In this document: positions 1-11,227 of the stretch, in pieces
Layout of the letters: each line of letters begins with the position of its first letter
How positions within the stretch are numbered: position 1 is the stretch's first letter
Source of the DNA: Stemphylium vesicarium
Lineage: Eukaryota > Ascomycota > Dothideomycetes > Pleosporales > Pleosporaceae
Length of the DNA stretch: 64,000 nucleotides
Assembly: GCA_004380135.1 (NCBI GenBank)
Contig: QXCR01000014.1
Span: forward strand, 1 to 64,000
Direction: 5' to 3'
Program-made: the position numbers and the translations under genes
The notes under the pieces: model-generated
Seen by the model: the letters and a program-made list of their open reading frames with translations, nothing else
Told to the model about the DNA's origin: nothing
The model's database searches: none

Positions 1-166
1 ATCCCCATAGAAGTCTTGCATAAATTGCCCAGCATTCTATCCCTTCCACACTTTCATCTCACCACACCCAAATCACATCTACAGATCTACAGATCCACAG
101 ATCCATAACATTCCAAACATCAACAAGAATACACACCTCGCAAAGATCACAACAAAAACAACAACC

Positions 167-1499
167 ATGTCATCACCAACTTCTTACCCAACTTCTTCAT
201 CCCGTCCGCGCTCGTATATGTAATTCGACATATTTACTAAGGAGAAGGGAATTCATATAAGAAAGATGCGTCGCCAACTTCCTCCAAGCCATCTCAAGGT
301 TCCACCTGGTCCGCATGCGTTCCCACGACAACAGCTTCTGGGACAGGATACGGTCGTTGTGAATCATTACGCAGGGATTGAAAAGTCTATTCCTGGGATA
401 CCATCGCTACCGGGATTTAGAACGAGCGCTGGTATGTTGGACCATTTATTTGCAGTGTGGTGGTCGTGTGTTCAGTTGCGATATGCAGGGCAATTTATGG
501 TGGTTACGGGCTAACGCGCAACAACAGCCTTCCTCACCTCATTGAGCGCAAACCTCCGAATCGATCCAGATCTCCCTTCGCCATTACCTACGCCAACGGG
601 TTTCCGCCTGAACAATTTCATCCAGCCAGTCCCGCCTACCTCGCTGTCCTACTCAACGTCCACTGCGCCATACAACCCCTACGTTTCCACCGCCGAAACC
701 GAGATCATGCCAACCGAAGCCAGGGCGCCGGCCAAAGCGCCTGTGGACGAATTGCCCCAATTGTCAACGTACACGGCCGAGGCGGAGGATGATCGCATTG
801 AGGGACTGCGCCTCGTCGCCGACTCCGTGGCCCAGCAGCGCCAGGTCGCGAGCAAAGTGATGATGTTCCATCCAGTCACTTTGACCGCATACGTCGTCGC
901 TGTGGCTATCGCGGCGCAGTACATGCTACGCTGGTATGAAGACAAGATGATGCTCGCTACGACCATCGGAGGGATCAGCATGACATTCCTGATCTTCATC
1001 CGGTGGATGACTGGCGGTTACATCGGCATTGCAGAAGACATCAACATGGAGTGGCTCGGTGAAGACAGGCTCATTGTGGTCAAGTGGGGTGAAGACGTCA
1101 TCGGCTCTCTCGTCTTGGGCTGGGCAGACAACGATGCTGCGAAGAAGCGCGGTCGAAGGAGGAGGGGCAAGGCAGTTGTACGGGCTTGGACTGTCGCATT
1201 GAAGTACCGTGGAAAAGGTGTTGGTGGAGACCTTCTTGAGGAAGCTGTCAAGGTCGCTGGTGAGAGGGGTGCAGACGGTATTGTTTTCGATGCCGACCAT
1301 GCCAGTAAGTTTGCCTTGATTATTCCTCTCCATAACAGACACTAACAATGACTCAGACTCACAGCGCGTCCTCCCTTCCGTCTTCAACGGATTCCTCAAC
1401 AAGCAAGACGCCAAAGCCGAAAAGGCCCTACAGAAAGTTGCAGATGCAAAGGGCAACTTCCGCCAGCGCCAAAGCTCCCCGACCTGGGGAAGCAGATAG
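167..1499 (+). CDS. membrane-anchored GNAT-family N-acetyltransferase
   Basis: Three-exon model: exons 167-213, 547-1304 and 1357-1499. The second intron (GTAAGT...ACTCAG, branch ACTAAC) is clear and restores a run ending in WGSR-stop. The first intron is long (333 nt, GTATAT donor, CTAAC at 511-515, acceptor at 546) and less certain; a GTAATT donor six bases further on also keeps frame. The ATG at 167 sits in a good CAACC context; otherwise translation could begin at the in-frame ATG at 707. The protein has a Pro/Ser/Thr-rich N-terminus and two hydrophobic segments (MMFHPVTLTAYVVAVAIAAQ and a second ending in FLIFIRW). A GNAT fold follows with the acetyl-CoA signature region YRGKGVGGDLLEEAV. 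By family it transfers an acetyl group from acetyl-CoA; the substrate is unknown. The layout recalls NAT8-like membrane acetyltransferases, which is inference. Confidence 0.72.
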
Positions 1500-2397
1500 A
1501 CGACATGTTTTCTTTCATTATGTTTACAAAGCCACATGCGCGGGATTTCCCTTTTGTTGTCTCTATGACGAGTTTTCTTTTTGGAAGATACCCCATTCCT
1601 CTCGTTGTCTGATGATACCCTAAACGATCGCTATCGTTCTTCGCATGCACCATGTTTTTGCTTTTCTTTACCTCTTCACACTCCTAATATCCTACATCAC
1701 ACGTCGTGTCCTATCACTACGCAATCATATACCACGGTACAAGATAGACGATTACAGACGGCCTCTTGGTAGATTCATCAATGACATATCTCGCACTACT
1801 GGTTGCATACACAACGCCATTGACCTGGTGACCTGTGTGCCGTCTTGAAAAAGGATTCATTGGACTGGTACCGCACCGTCTACCCGGCTCCTCCACACAC
1901 CATCACAGTTTCGCAATAGTTACCCGGTTCGTTCCTATCTCGCACGTTTCTTTGTTCTCGGGCCTGTAAGACGATTACCGCCAGAATGTATACTGATAAC
2001 CGTGCATAAGCCTTTGATATCAACAGCCCTTGGCGGTAATCCCCGGTTCGTTCGCAAGATTACCCCGCGGTGACCTCGCTTCAACCCTACCCCTCCACGA
2101 CAGGACAAGATCAGGCTTCCCAGGCTTTGCCGGGGCCAGGTTACACGCCAAGGGTAAGTATATGCGGAACCGGAGACGAGGGCTTAGTGCCATCGCCAAT
2201 GCTTTAGGAGTATCGTCAACGCATTCACTGATAACGTTTCGGCCAAGAACAATGATTACTCCCGCTCGTTCTCTCCGTTAGCTGCATGCATGCGCCGTCG
2301 CAAGGACAGCCTGAATGATACAAATAATAGCCCCGTGCAACGTTGCACGATGAGCATGTCGTTCGGACTCCGGGCGGGTTCATTTTGTCAGCCCACC
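1500..2397. other. intergenic region between convergent genes
   Basis: About 900 bases between the 3' end of the acetyltransferase gene and the 3' end of the MZT1 gene. Short open frames occur but none shows coding character, splice logic or a recognisable motif. It probably holds both 3' UTRs. Confidence 0.6.
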
Positions 2398-2858
2398 TCA
2401 GCGCGCGGCTGCACCCGCCTCTGCATCGCCATCGACGGAACTCGTAGGATATTCCTCGCGTAGCTGTAGAATGACTTTCTGTGCCTCAGATTAGTATATT
2501 TAGGTGCAATGCCAGCCCCTATAGAAGAAACAGGCGGCTCTAAAAGATCAACGCGAACAGTGCGAACCGCGCGCGAGGCGATCTGCTGTTACACAGTGCT
2601 GTGCCACAGTGGGTATCTGAGAATTAATGCGTACCGCTAATGCTTCCGGGTTCGCGCCGTTCTCAATGAGCGACACGCAGTAAGACAGCTGCTGGCGGTC
2701 AAGATGCGTGTTCTGGGGCCAGATGTTAATTGTTAAGCGTTTTCGATTGAGGCGCGGTCGTTGCATACCAGTAGTGTTGCGATTTCGTGGAGAATGTCGA
2801 TGACTTCCCGAGCAGCCTTCCGGCGGGCATCAGCTGAGGTTTGCTCGGCAGCTGGCAT
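2398..2858 (-). CDS. mzt1: mitotic-spindle organising protein 1 (MOZART1 homologue)
   Basis: Small gene of three exons on the minus strand: 2858-2769, 2712-2635 and 2484-2398, giving 84 residues. The introns are 56 nt (GTATGC...CCCCAG) and 150 nt (GTACGC...CTGAG). The spliced protein reads through EVIDILHEIATLL, NTHLDRQQLSYCVSLIENG, NPEALA and then AQKVILQLREE, which is the MOZART1 pattern of two short helices plus the NPEAL motif and a final charged helix. Members bind the gamma-tubulin complex and recruit it to spindle pole bodies. Length matches the family (about 70-85 residues). The small first and last exons explain why no single long frame covers it. Identification is confident from the NPEALA block; the exact 3' end rests on one acceptor choice. 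Confidence 0.85.
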
Positions 2859-3265
2859 TGTGTCTGGGTATGTATTTTGTTTGTATTGGGGAGATAAATT
2901 TATGAAAGCCGTTCGAGTAGTTGATGTCTGGTTGTTGACACCGTCTCGAGTCGCGAGGACCCCACAGAACGCGGCGCGCTTTCCGCACGTGATTTTCACT
3001 TGGCAAAAGTGACTCTCTCAATCGGAAAGTCGGTTCCTGATGAAATCCATCTCTTCCACATATTCTGACATCACCATCATAATGACGACAGAAGACCCAC
3101 CAGTGCTCAGGCACACATTGAAAGTGCTACATAATGGAAGCTCGCGTGCTCGCTGTAGATTTGATTCCAACTAATACCCAGCTTCAACTTATCACCTGAA
3201 CTACTCAGCTATACCACATCTCTACCCTCTTTCGATCAAACGAATCGCAAATTAAATCAAACATA
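2859..3265. promoter_or_regulatory. divergent promoter region, MZT1 / small hydrophilic protein
   Basis: About 400 bases between the start codons of two divergently transcribed genes, so it must carry both promoters. No specific motif was identified with confidence. Confidence 0.5.
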
Positions 3266-3795
3266 ATGTCTTCGGATCCGCACCAGGGAGGTCGTCTTGA
3301 GGACATGGCCGCTACCGGCACTACAGTGGCAGGCGATGCTGGCAAGATGAACACGGTAAGCCTTGCCATGACCTTTCACGCTCCGAGGGCTTCGGATACC
3401 GCGCTTCCAGAATATGGATACTGATAAGATCTCAGATCCCCAGCGTGCCTCGCCCAGACCAAAAGGACCCCGGTGTTGAATTCTCACACACAAACCCCCT
3501 ACACGCTGCAGACAACGCGTTCGACATTCCCCGCAGCGTAAACGACCGCGGACAAACAGCTGAGGTTATCTCTGGCATCGGGGACCAAATGCCAGCAAAT
3601 GTCGAGAAGAAGAACCTGGACGACGCGAACTTCGATCCTCGCGCGAAGGGGCACGTACAGTATGCAAAGCATGCTAGACAGGACAACCCTATGGACAGCT
3701 TGAAGCATGGTGCCGGAGACCATGGCGTACAGCCTGCGCCAGGCGAGGAGCAGGAAACCGAGGAATCGCTGTTGAACAAGCGGGGCGCGCAATAA
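3266..3795 (+). CDS. small hydrophilic protein, unknown function
   Basis: Two exons (3266-3355 and 3436-3795) separated by an 80-nt intron with GTAAGC donor and CTCAG acceptor; 149 residues. The ATG at 3266 follows an A-rich leader. The protein is highly polar, rich in Gly, Asp, Asn and Lys, with no membrane segment or signal peptide; the N-terminus is SSDPHQGGRLEDMAATGTT and the C-terminus ends EESLLNKRGAQ. Composition and repeated DN/GD patches resemble disordered hydrophilin or LEA-like stress proteins, but no named family was recognised and the function is open. The clean splice and uniform coding character support a real gene. Confidence 0.7.
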
Positions 3796-4093
3796 GGTAT
3801 TGCGTATCCTTGCTTTCAAATGTATATACTGTACGACGTTACGACTTCATATAAGCCAAGAGGCATGAAAAAAAGCATTTTACGAAAATCCATTTCTGCG
3901 ATAACTCGTTGTGGTGATGCATTTATCCTGCGAGCTTTGAGACCCTGAGGCTGTGGCTGTGGCTTCTGATTGTTCAATTACCTTGATACCCCGCTAGACC
4001 CCACACGTGCTTGCCAAATTCACCACTAAGCGCATCGCTCTGACTTGCAACTTGATTTCGCGTTCAAATACCCAGCGCTTCAAACCCAACAAG

Positions 4094-5079
4094 ATGGTCT
4101 ACTACTTCTCGTCGAACACGACGTCTCCTTCTGCCTTCATCTACGTCGGCAAAGACAAGGTCGAAAGTAAGACTCACTAAATTCAGGCATGCGCATGCCT
4201 TGCCGCCAGCCAGTACACAAGGTCTACTTTGCTAACTCAAGATAGACGAGGAGCTTATCAAGTATGGCTGGGACGAAGACGTCTGGTTCCACGCCGACAA
4301 TTTGTCTTCGGCTCATATCTACGTCCGTCTGCCAGAAGGCGAGGACTGGGAAAAAATGACGAAAGAGCTATTGGTCGACTGCGCGCAATTGACAAAGGCA
4401 AATAGTATCGAAGGAAACAAGAAAGATAACGTTACGATCGTTTATACGCCATGGAGTAACTTGAAGAAGGATGGGAGTATGGCGGTGGGTCAAGTTGGGT
4501 TCAAGGACCAGCGGAAGGTGAGCACGTTACAATTTTGTTGGCTGAAGTGTATTGATTATCGTCTAGGTCAAGCGCATACATGTTGAGCAGAGGGAGAACC
4601 CTATTGTTAATCGCCTCAACAAGACCAAGGTCGAGAAGTTTCCCGATCTGCGCGAAGAGCGAGAGGCGAGGCGCGCGGAGTTGAGGAGGCGGGAGCAGGG
4701 CGCACTGCAAGCTAAGGTATGTGGGTGGGATTTTTTCATTCTCTAGATATGTTTTCATCTCCTTCGTCTCTCGTTCATTTTCACAGGTGCACGCTGGCAA
4801 ACTTCGGCGGTAAGCATACTGTCTTCTACAGCTCGCACCTGCTTGCCCCTTTCATGCTACTCCGTATTCTGCACGGCAGACTCTCTTATCTGTGTAATGG
4901 CACATTTGAGGCGCACTACTGACCCTACGTAGAGGAAAGAAGAAGCACGCATTGCCAAAGAGCGCAAGGAGCTGGCATGGCGGAGAGACCATGCCTATGA
5001 CGATGTCATGACCGAGGAGAACTTGGAGGAAAACAGCAACGAGAACCGCGACGAGAACTTCCTCGACGATTTCATGTGA
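4094..5079 (+). CDS. jlp2: CCDC25 / Jlp2 homologue, NFACT-R domain protein
   Basis: Four exons: 4094-4166, 4246-4517, 4567-4716 and 4933-5079. The product begins MVYYFSSNTTSPSAFIYVGK, followed by WFHADNLSSAHIYVRL and an internal KKDNVTIVYTPWSNLKK block. These are hallmark segments of the NFACT-R (DUF814) domain in human CCDC25 and yeast Jlp2. A Lys/Arg/Glu-rich coiled-coil tail follows (RLNKTKVEKFPDLREERE onward) and ends with an acidic DENFLDDFM, like the DSDEFM end of CCDC25. The precise role in fungi is not established; related NFACT-R proteins act around ribosome quality control. The third intron is unusually long (216 nt) and contains a second set of splice sites around 4787-4809 that would break the frame if used. 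The gene is convergent with the LYR gene, 87 bases away. Confidence 0.88.
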
Positions 5080-5166
5080 GGTAGCCTCCCTCCTCAGGTA
5101 TTCTACGTCTCGCGTGGTCGTGCGACCAAGGTCATTTTGCGAAGGGCTCGAAACGGCGGGGTAGTC

Positions 5167-5624
5167 TCAACTAGGATCGCGAACGGTCATAGCGGGCAGA
5201 CATAATTCCATGCTCTCGTTCAGCATGCGGATGTTATGGTTGAAGGTGTCGTATGCGGTCGTCTTGATTTCGAGCTCCTCGCGAGTTCTGAAGAGTCAGT
5301 CTTGCGGTATTGGCCATGAGCAAAGGAGGGTGCATACACAGTCTTCGCTTTATGCTTAGCGCGGCCTCCATTACCTTGTACCCACCACACAAACAGAAGA
5401 TTCTTCACTATCTTGTGCTCTAAGCCGCTCTCTCTAGTGGCATGTTGGAGAAATTCCAGTGTGTTTTGCACTTTCTGGGGCTCGTAGTCGGACGCGCAGC
5501 CTTTGCGAAAGGCCAAACGGAGGCGGTCGCGCAATGTATAGCGAGCCGGCTTGGAGAACTGGATCGCGCGTAGACTGTGGCGGTACAGGTGCCTGTACGC
5601 GTGAATGACTTCTTGCTGTGACAT
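5167..5624 (-). CDS. LYR-motif mitochondrial-type protein
   Basis: Two exons (5624-5338 and 5287-5167) with a 50-nt intron (GTATGC...TTCAG); 135 residues. The N-terminus MSQQEVIHAYRHLYRHSLRAI carries an LYR tripeptide in the helical context typical of the Complex1_LYR superfamily. Further basic helices follow, and the spliced C-terminus runs TREELEIKTTAYDTFNHNIR. LYR proteins are small basic mitochondrial factors that bind acyl carrier protein and help assemble respiratory complexes, Fe-S clusters or mitoribosomes. Which member this is cannot be decided by eye; it may belong to the fungal DUF1763-type group. The second exon restores a polar conserved-looking tail, which supports the splice. 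Confidence 0.75.
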
Positions 5625-5964
5625 TGTCGCGACACTAACGTCACGCCTCGCCTAAGACGCCCCGGATGGTTGGGCATCGGAGAAAGGTGGCACCGGGCCC
5701 CATAGCCGCCCGCCCTGTACAACCTCGCCCGCTCTCCTTCCCCCTCGACACCTCACACCACTCAACACCCCGCCTGTGCCGTCGCATCAACTGGGGCTTG
5801 TAGACACTTCGTCCGCATCTTGGACCTTTGCGCACCGTCGTGACTCATCTTATCCATCGCTAATCTCGCAGTTTCAGACTACGTAGCTGGGGCTCAGTCA
5901 TAAGAGCGACTTACTCTACCACGGTTCACTGTGGTATCTATGATTTGCTTTGAACACCGGCGTC
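5625..5964. promoter_or_regulatory. divergent promoter region, LYR protein / DUF2293 protein
   Basis: 340 bases between two divergent start codons, with C-rich and CT-rich stretches on the plus strand (about 5700-5780). No defined element recognised. Confidence 0.45.
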
Positions 5965-8273
5965 ATGACGAGAGTATATCATGGGCGCCCACAGCATGCG
6001 CCACTGCGCAGCGCCACGCTTGATCAATCGCGAGCCGCTATGAAGAAGAAGAAGCCGTACAAGATCGTTCTAGAGGCGGTAACGCAAGAGAAGAAGAAGC
6101 TACATTCAATCGTCCGTTTGCGACGCGCCATCGATGCCCTGAAATTTCACTGACTTGAGAGTAGCTAACATACGCCTCCAACGCGCCCACTGGCTTTGGC
6201 TTCATTCCGGCAGGACACCCCGAGTTCACGGAATGGTGCAAAGAGCAGTGCCGCCAGCGCAACCTCGACGTACACATTGTTTCGGTACGCGTCTCCACCA
6301 CCCTTCGCCAGAAACAAGACCTGGTTATCTGACAACCTCGCAGGCTAAGCCGAAGAACAAGATGCACTCGGACCCCGAGAAGTTGTCGCATCACGTCCAC
6401 CGAGTCGGACATCACTTTCCTTTACAAATCATCGACCTTGCTTGCAGCAAATTTGGATATACGTATAATGAGAGGCATGGCCTACGGAAGGCCAAAGATG
6501 GTGACAGAACCAACTGGATTGCGCAACGCTTCGAGGACTACTCTTCGCGCCAAGTGAAGCAAGGAGGTCCCACCACGGAAAACGAGACCAAGGGCTACAT
6601 CCATGGCGCCGTTCGCGAAATGTTTCCTAAGATCCCTGAAGCAGACTTGCAAGCCATTGTTACTCATGCCTTCGAGGAGGGAACAAATCGAGTAGGTAAT
6701 GCCAAGGAGCTTTCGTTGGCTCGTAGAGTGCAACTTGCTGTTGTTGCGCATATTCGCCACACGTATACAGACTACGACAAGCTGCTCAAAAGCGGCGGTT
6801 GGATGGAGGCTCGTTCCAAGGTCGAGCATGTCTCCCTCGCCAAACTCAAAGAGTGGCGTGACGAAGCTGGCGAACAAAGCAGTGAGCTTGAGGAAACCTT
6901 TCGTGAAGTCATTGTCCTTGATGATGACGACGATGAGGAAAGCAGCGAAGATGGTTCCATGTCCACGCCTGATGAACGTGAGCAAAGCATGGAAATCGTG
7001 TCCAGTCGTGCCACTGCGCACGACCTGCAACCTGAACTTCATGCTAACCACACTCGTAATGACATGAGAGGAGCACCAAGAAGAACCATCGTCCTGCCGC
7101 GCTACCCTGCACCTCCGCGGTTAGGTGTCCTACCTGGCCCCTCGCATTCTCAGCCCTACCAGCATCACCCTCCCCCACCTTTGCGAGCCCCACTAGACTC
7201 TGAACCGCGGCTGGGACCCCGCGGTGAGGTATACCGCTACGGTCCAAACAACCCGAGTGATCAGTAAGTAATGTTGACGTGTTGACTTTTGAGTATTACT
7301 TACCATAGCAGACGAGCGAGACCAGCCGATCCCAACGCAAACCTCAGAAGCGCCCAGCCGATTGTGCGCGAAATAAACGGGCGACTATACAAAGTGAGTT
7401 ATAGAAAGTCATGCTTCGAGAGCACGATGCGACGTTATCCCATCCCTATTCTTGGTCCTGAGCTGACAAGCGTAGCTTCAACCCATCAAGGAACCACGAG
7501 GCAATTCGGTATCGCAGTATGATCTACCTCACCCTCCGCCACCACACACGCACGGAGGATTCGCGCATCCCGCACCACCCCGATCCAATGCCCAGGAGAG
7601 GCCGCCTACGAACGCCAGACGCCCATCAGACCAGGATGTTGTGCTCCCTTCCGTCGAGCCAGAAACAGTTGATTTGACTTCCTCTCCACGCCACAATGCA
7701 AGCGGACAGCATCCAGTGCAGAATCATAACCCGCGTATGCTACATAATCAAGTACAGTCACCAAAGCGAAAGGCTTTCGATTCTTTCGCGGATGAGGGAC
7801 ATTCCCAGGCGGAGCAATACACGAAACGCCTGAGGCCCGTGTATCGTGAGGAAGCTCATCCCAGGGCCTATGCAGGCGGACCATCAGAGTTCCATCAGAG
7901 CCAGCGAATGGATCCCAACAGTGCACCGCGCCCACCGCCTCCGGACCACATCATTGATCTAACCAGCAGTCCATACGGGCAGTTCAGCAATAGTGACAGA
8001 GGTCATTTTACAGCCCCACGATTGTTCTCAGGTGCCGATCATCGTGGATACGTACTTGCACCCCCACCACCCCATCGACTGCCTCCGCGCGATGTGAGAG
8101 GCGCACACCATGCAGCTGATGAGCCGCCTTGTGCTTACGCACCTAATGCTAGGACGTATGAGAGTCGCGCTCCTCCAGCCCGTGACTACATGCCGTTGGG
8201 GGACAGACGACAGCCGCCTCGGATTGAAGAAGAGAGTCGGCGATACTTGAGAAGCGGTGTGCGATACGGATGA
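5965..8273 (+). CDS. DUF2293 domain protein with long disordered C-terminus
   Basis: Five exons: 5965-6111, 6165-6284, 6344-7263, 7312-7393 and 7476-8273; 688 residues. The first donor is a weak GTCCGT, chosen because it joins KKLHSI to LTYASNAPTGFGFIPAGHPEF in frame. The folded part includes HGAVREMFPKIPEADLQAIV and then RVQLAVVAHIRHTYTDYDKL, which match the fungal DUF2293 pattern (domain of unknown function). Next come an acidic run (VIVLDDDDDEESSEDG) and a long Pro/His/Arg-rich disordered tail. The tail holds repeated short VDLTSSP / IIDLTSSP motifs and RRYLRSGVRYG at the end. The repeated hydrophobic-D-L-T-S-S motifs look like SUMO-interacting or docking motifs; that reading is inference. 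Convergent with the GH2 gene. Confidence 0.8.
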
Positions 8274-8665
8274 ATTGCTTTGACATGCAGTTAGCATGGT
8301 TGGTGGAGTTACTTGGTTTTCACTACGGACGATACCCTTTTTGCTGCTTTCTTTTGTTACGCATCTAGGAGAACATGGGTCTCCTCCTCAGCATGTCGCA
8401 TCACAGTGTGCGTTCTCTGCGTCTTGTTGCATTGCATTGCATAGCATGGTGGGATATCGCTGCGACCTCGAGCGTCCTTGTATGATGAGCGAAGGATCAC
8501 GTGGCTCGATAAAAAGGTGGCATGGAACGTTTATCATAGCCCCTACGGCTGGAAACCCTTCCAGATGGAAGATTATAACTACATATGTAGATGTCATAAG
8601 GGACCAAGAGGCACCCGCATAGAATACGTTAACTTTACATTCGTCCCGGCTCTCATCTTCCCTAT
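8274..8665. other. intergenic region between convergent genes
   Basis: 392 bases holding the 3' flanks of the DUF2293 gene and the GH2 gene. Nothing else recognised. Confidence 0.5.
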
Positions 8666-10753
8666 TTACTTGTGCATCTGCGCATATCTTTCCATAACAC
8701 CATCAACCACCTTCTTGACCTCGGCAGCATCCAATTTCTCCTTTCGATCGGGTGTGTACACTCCATTGACTTCTTGCTCAATGTCTGTGAGTTGAGTGTA
8801 TACGAAACCACAGCAATGGCCTCCATCCACGATACCCGCCATCATCTTCTCAATGCGCTTCAGCAAGTCCTTGGGGTCGGTAGCCGTCGTGTAGCCCCAA
8901 TCCCTCTTCCTATCCCCCTCGCCCCCAGCACCTTCACGCGCGATATTCACACCACCAAACTCGGTGCAAATAACCGGTGCGCCGGGAGTGTGCTTCGACC
9001 CAGGGTCCGCAAGATTCTCAATAGGCGCCAGGAACGTAGGTCTGTTCGACTGCTTCTTCATGATACCATCCAACGTCGAGCAAGTCTTCGTCAGCTCATC
9101 CACGTCGGCATAATCATGGAAAGTCGTAAGGTCAGTAATCACGTGTTCCCAACCACAGTTGTCGTTGATAGGCCTCGTCGGATCCAGCACCTTGGTCGCA
9201 TGGTACAAGCTCCTGATGTGGTCTCTCTGCTGCTTGCTAGTGTGCAAATCAGTGTACGCCCACGACTCGTTCACAGGCGTCCATGCCACGACGCAAGGGT
9301 GGTTTCGATCTCTCAACACGGCTTCCCGCCACTCTTGATCCATTCTCTCGACGTACGTCTCTGAGAAGGCGTATGCGTTTGCCATTTCGCCCCAGACGAG
9401 GAAGCCGAGTCGGTCGGCCCAGTAGTGAAATAGTGGATCTTCGACCTTTTGGTGCTTGCGGCATCCGTTGAAGCCCATCTTCTTCGTGAGCTCGATATCA
9501 AGCTTCAGCGCTTCGGGAGTAGGGGGTGTCATGAAGGTTTCGGGCCAGTAGCCTTGGTCCAGGAACAGGGCTTGGAAGTAGGGTTGGTAGTTGATGCGGA
9601 AAGTCGAGTTGTCCCAGTGAAGGGAGCGCATGCCGGCTGTTGTATGGATGGTGTCGATGGGGGTATCGAAGGAGGGGCGGTAGAGACGGATGGTTAGGTC
9701 GTAGAGAGTGGGGTGGTCTGGCGACCAGAGGGCAAGGTTGTTGAGCCAGGCCTTGGGGTCGGAGAGCGGAGTTGTGGATGTAAAGCTCTTCGGGAGCTGA
9801 GATACTTGGGCGTCCGTGAGACGCATGTTGGATTTTAGGTAGACGGTATCGGAGTCCCGAGGTACGGCAACCTTTTGGGTCTTGCTAATAAGAACGCCTC
9901 CTAGCGAGGCTTCAAGCTCGACGCTGTAACCGTGGCCAGCTGGTCTACCAAGTAACTTGATGCTGGCTTCCAGGTTTCCGCTTTCGATATCGTTACTCTT
10001 GATGAGTGTGCCAGAGCTGGCATCTCCAAGCCGCACAGAAGGTACCGACTCGAGCCAAACGTTTTGCCAGATGCCTCCGCTGGGCGTGTAGAAGATACTC
10101 TCAGGCTGCGCCTTCCAGTACTGCTTGCCACGAGGTTGAGTCAGATCGTGAGCGGAATCGAAAACGCGCACAGTCAACCTCTGTGACTCGCCCTTTCCAA
10201 AAGCGTCAGTGATGTCGACATCGAACGGAACATGTCCGCCCCGATGACCGCCGAAAAAGCTACCATCAACCCAGATCTTGGCTTCGTAGTCAACGGCTCC
10301 GAATCTCAACAGAACACGGTGCCCAGAGATCTTGCCTTCTTCATTTCTGGGGTCCTCAATCGTCCGCTCATACCACATCACCTCGTGGACACCCTTTTCC
10401 TCGATCCCGGAAGCAGGGCATTGGAATACGTACGGAACCTGGATATCTCTTTTTTCATGCACAGTATGCTCGTTCTTGAATTGGTTGCCTTGCAGCAGCT
10501 CTTGGGTTCCAGCGGCGATCTTGGCTGTGATGCTGTGCGCCTCGGTGTTCTCGGCGCTATTGGTATTGGTGGGGTTCACGGTCGCCTTGTTGGGGAGGGC
10601 GTTCAAGTGCCATCCCTGCGTGAGACCAAGGTCGTTGTCATCGAAGAGGAAGGACCATGGGCCGTTGAGCGATTTCCATGATAGGTCTTCTCGGAGGAAG
10701 TCGGGGCGGGGATATGTGGGAGGGGGTGTAGGTGGGGTCGTGGAAGCTGCCAT
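8666..10753 (-). CDS. glycoside hydrolase family 2 enzyme (beta-glucuronidase/galactosidase-like)
   Basis: Single-exon gene of 695 residues with ATG at 10753. Domain order is that of GH2: an N-terminal jelly-roll sugar-binding domain (about 20-230, including SLNGPWSFLFDDND), an immunoglobulin-like middle domain, and a C-terminal TIM barrel from about 390. The acid/base Glu is E496 in the block VAWTPVNESW and the nucleophile Glu is E598 in VICTEFGG; both are present, so the enzyme should be active on a beta-glycoside with retention. There is no signal peptide, so it is probably intracellular and acts on imported oligosaccharides or glycosides. Substrate cannot be assigned between glucuronide, galactoside and mannoside. 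Absence of introns over 2.1 kb contrasts with most neighbours. Confidence 0.88.
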   Translation of the reverse strand: MAASTTPPTPPPTYPRPDFLREDLSWKSLNGPWSFLFDDNDLGLTQGWHLNALPNKATVNPTNTNSAENTEAHSITAKIAAGTQELLQGNQFKNEHTVHEKRDIQVPYVFQCPASGIEEKGVHEVMWYERTIEDPRNEEGKISGHRVLLRFGAVDYEAKIWVDGSFFGGHRGGHVPFDVDITDAFGKGESQRLTVRVFDSAHDLTQPRGKQYWKAQPESIFYTPSGGIWQNVWLESVPSVRLGDASSGTLIKSNDIESGNLEASIKLLGRPAGHGYSVELEASLGGVLISKTQKVAVPRDSDTVYLKSNMRLTDAQVSQLPKSFTSTTPLSDPKAWLNNLALWSPDHPTLYDLTIRLYRPSFDTPIDTIHTTAGMRSLHWDNSTFRINYQPYFQALFLDQGYWPETFMTPPTPEALKLDIELTKKMGFNGCRKHQKVEDPLFHYWADRLGFLVWGEMANAYAFSETYVERMDQEWREAVLRDRNHPCVVAWTPVNESWAYTDLHTSKQQRDHIRSLYHATKVLDPTRPINDNCGWEHVITDLTTFHDYADVDELTKTCSTLDGIMKKQSNRPTFLAPIENLADPGSKHTPGAPVICTEFGGVNIAREGAGGEGDRKRDWGYTTATDPKDLLKRIEKMMAGIVDGGHCCGFVYTQLTDIEQEVNGVYTPDRKEKLDAAEVKKVVDGVMERYAQMHK

Positions 10754-11227
10754 GTTTGTGATGGAAAAGTGAGGGTTGAATTAGATGGTAGTAATGGGTT
10801 CGATGAGGGCTTTGAAATGAAGACGTTGTATAAAAGTTAGCATGCACGTGAGTCCTGATGCAGCGTTGTGGAGAGGTGGAGATGTTCAATGGGTCCGCCG
10901 TGTATCTGTCCCTTTCAGGACTAGTCTCGTTCGGGCTACATGCTCACCAAGTGTACTAGATCTGCTGTCTCACGCCCACCTTTCGTTTCGCCCAACATTG
11001 CGTATTTTTATTGAGCAATTTGTTAGAGGAAAAAGAATGCCCAAATGCAGGTCCCTTTAAGAACGCTGTTAATGCCTTCGGGTCCTCTTGAGCTTACACA
11101 AGAAACAGTCGGCACACTGAGGATAACGTGGTAATGGGTATCAAATTACTATAATGATTAGCTAGTAAAGCGCTCTGAGTAACCAAGAAGATTTTCTGAG
11201 CCTCGCCAGGGTACCAGGTGCCCGTCT
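10754..11227. promoter_or_regulatory. GH2 upstream region / SNG1-like 3' flank
   Basis: About 470 bases upstream of the GH2 start, also containing the 3' end of the next gene on the same strand. No convincing GGCTAA or other known sugar-regulator box was noticed. Confidence 0.4.

Noticed and set aside
266..514. Open frame of 82 codons inside the first intron of the GNAT gene
   Set aside because: It has no domain character and ends in a stop just before the intron branch site. The spliced model around it keeps frame.
926..1537. 203-codon minus-strand frame opposite the GNAT gene
   Set aside because: Antisense shadow of a well-supported coding exon, with no recognisable motif.
6079..6164. Alternative first intron of the DUF2293 gene starting at GTAACG
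   Set aside because: It also keeps frame but removes the VTQEKKKLHSI stretch that looks conserved, so the later, weaker donor was preferred.
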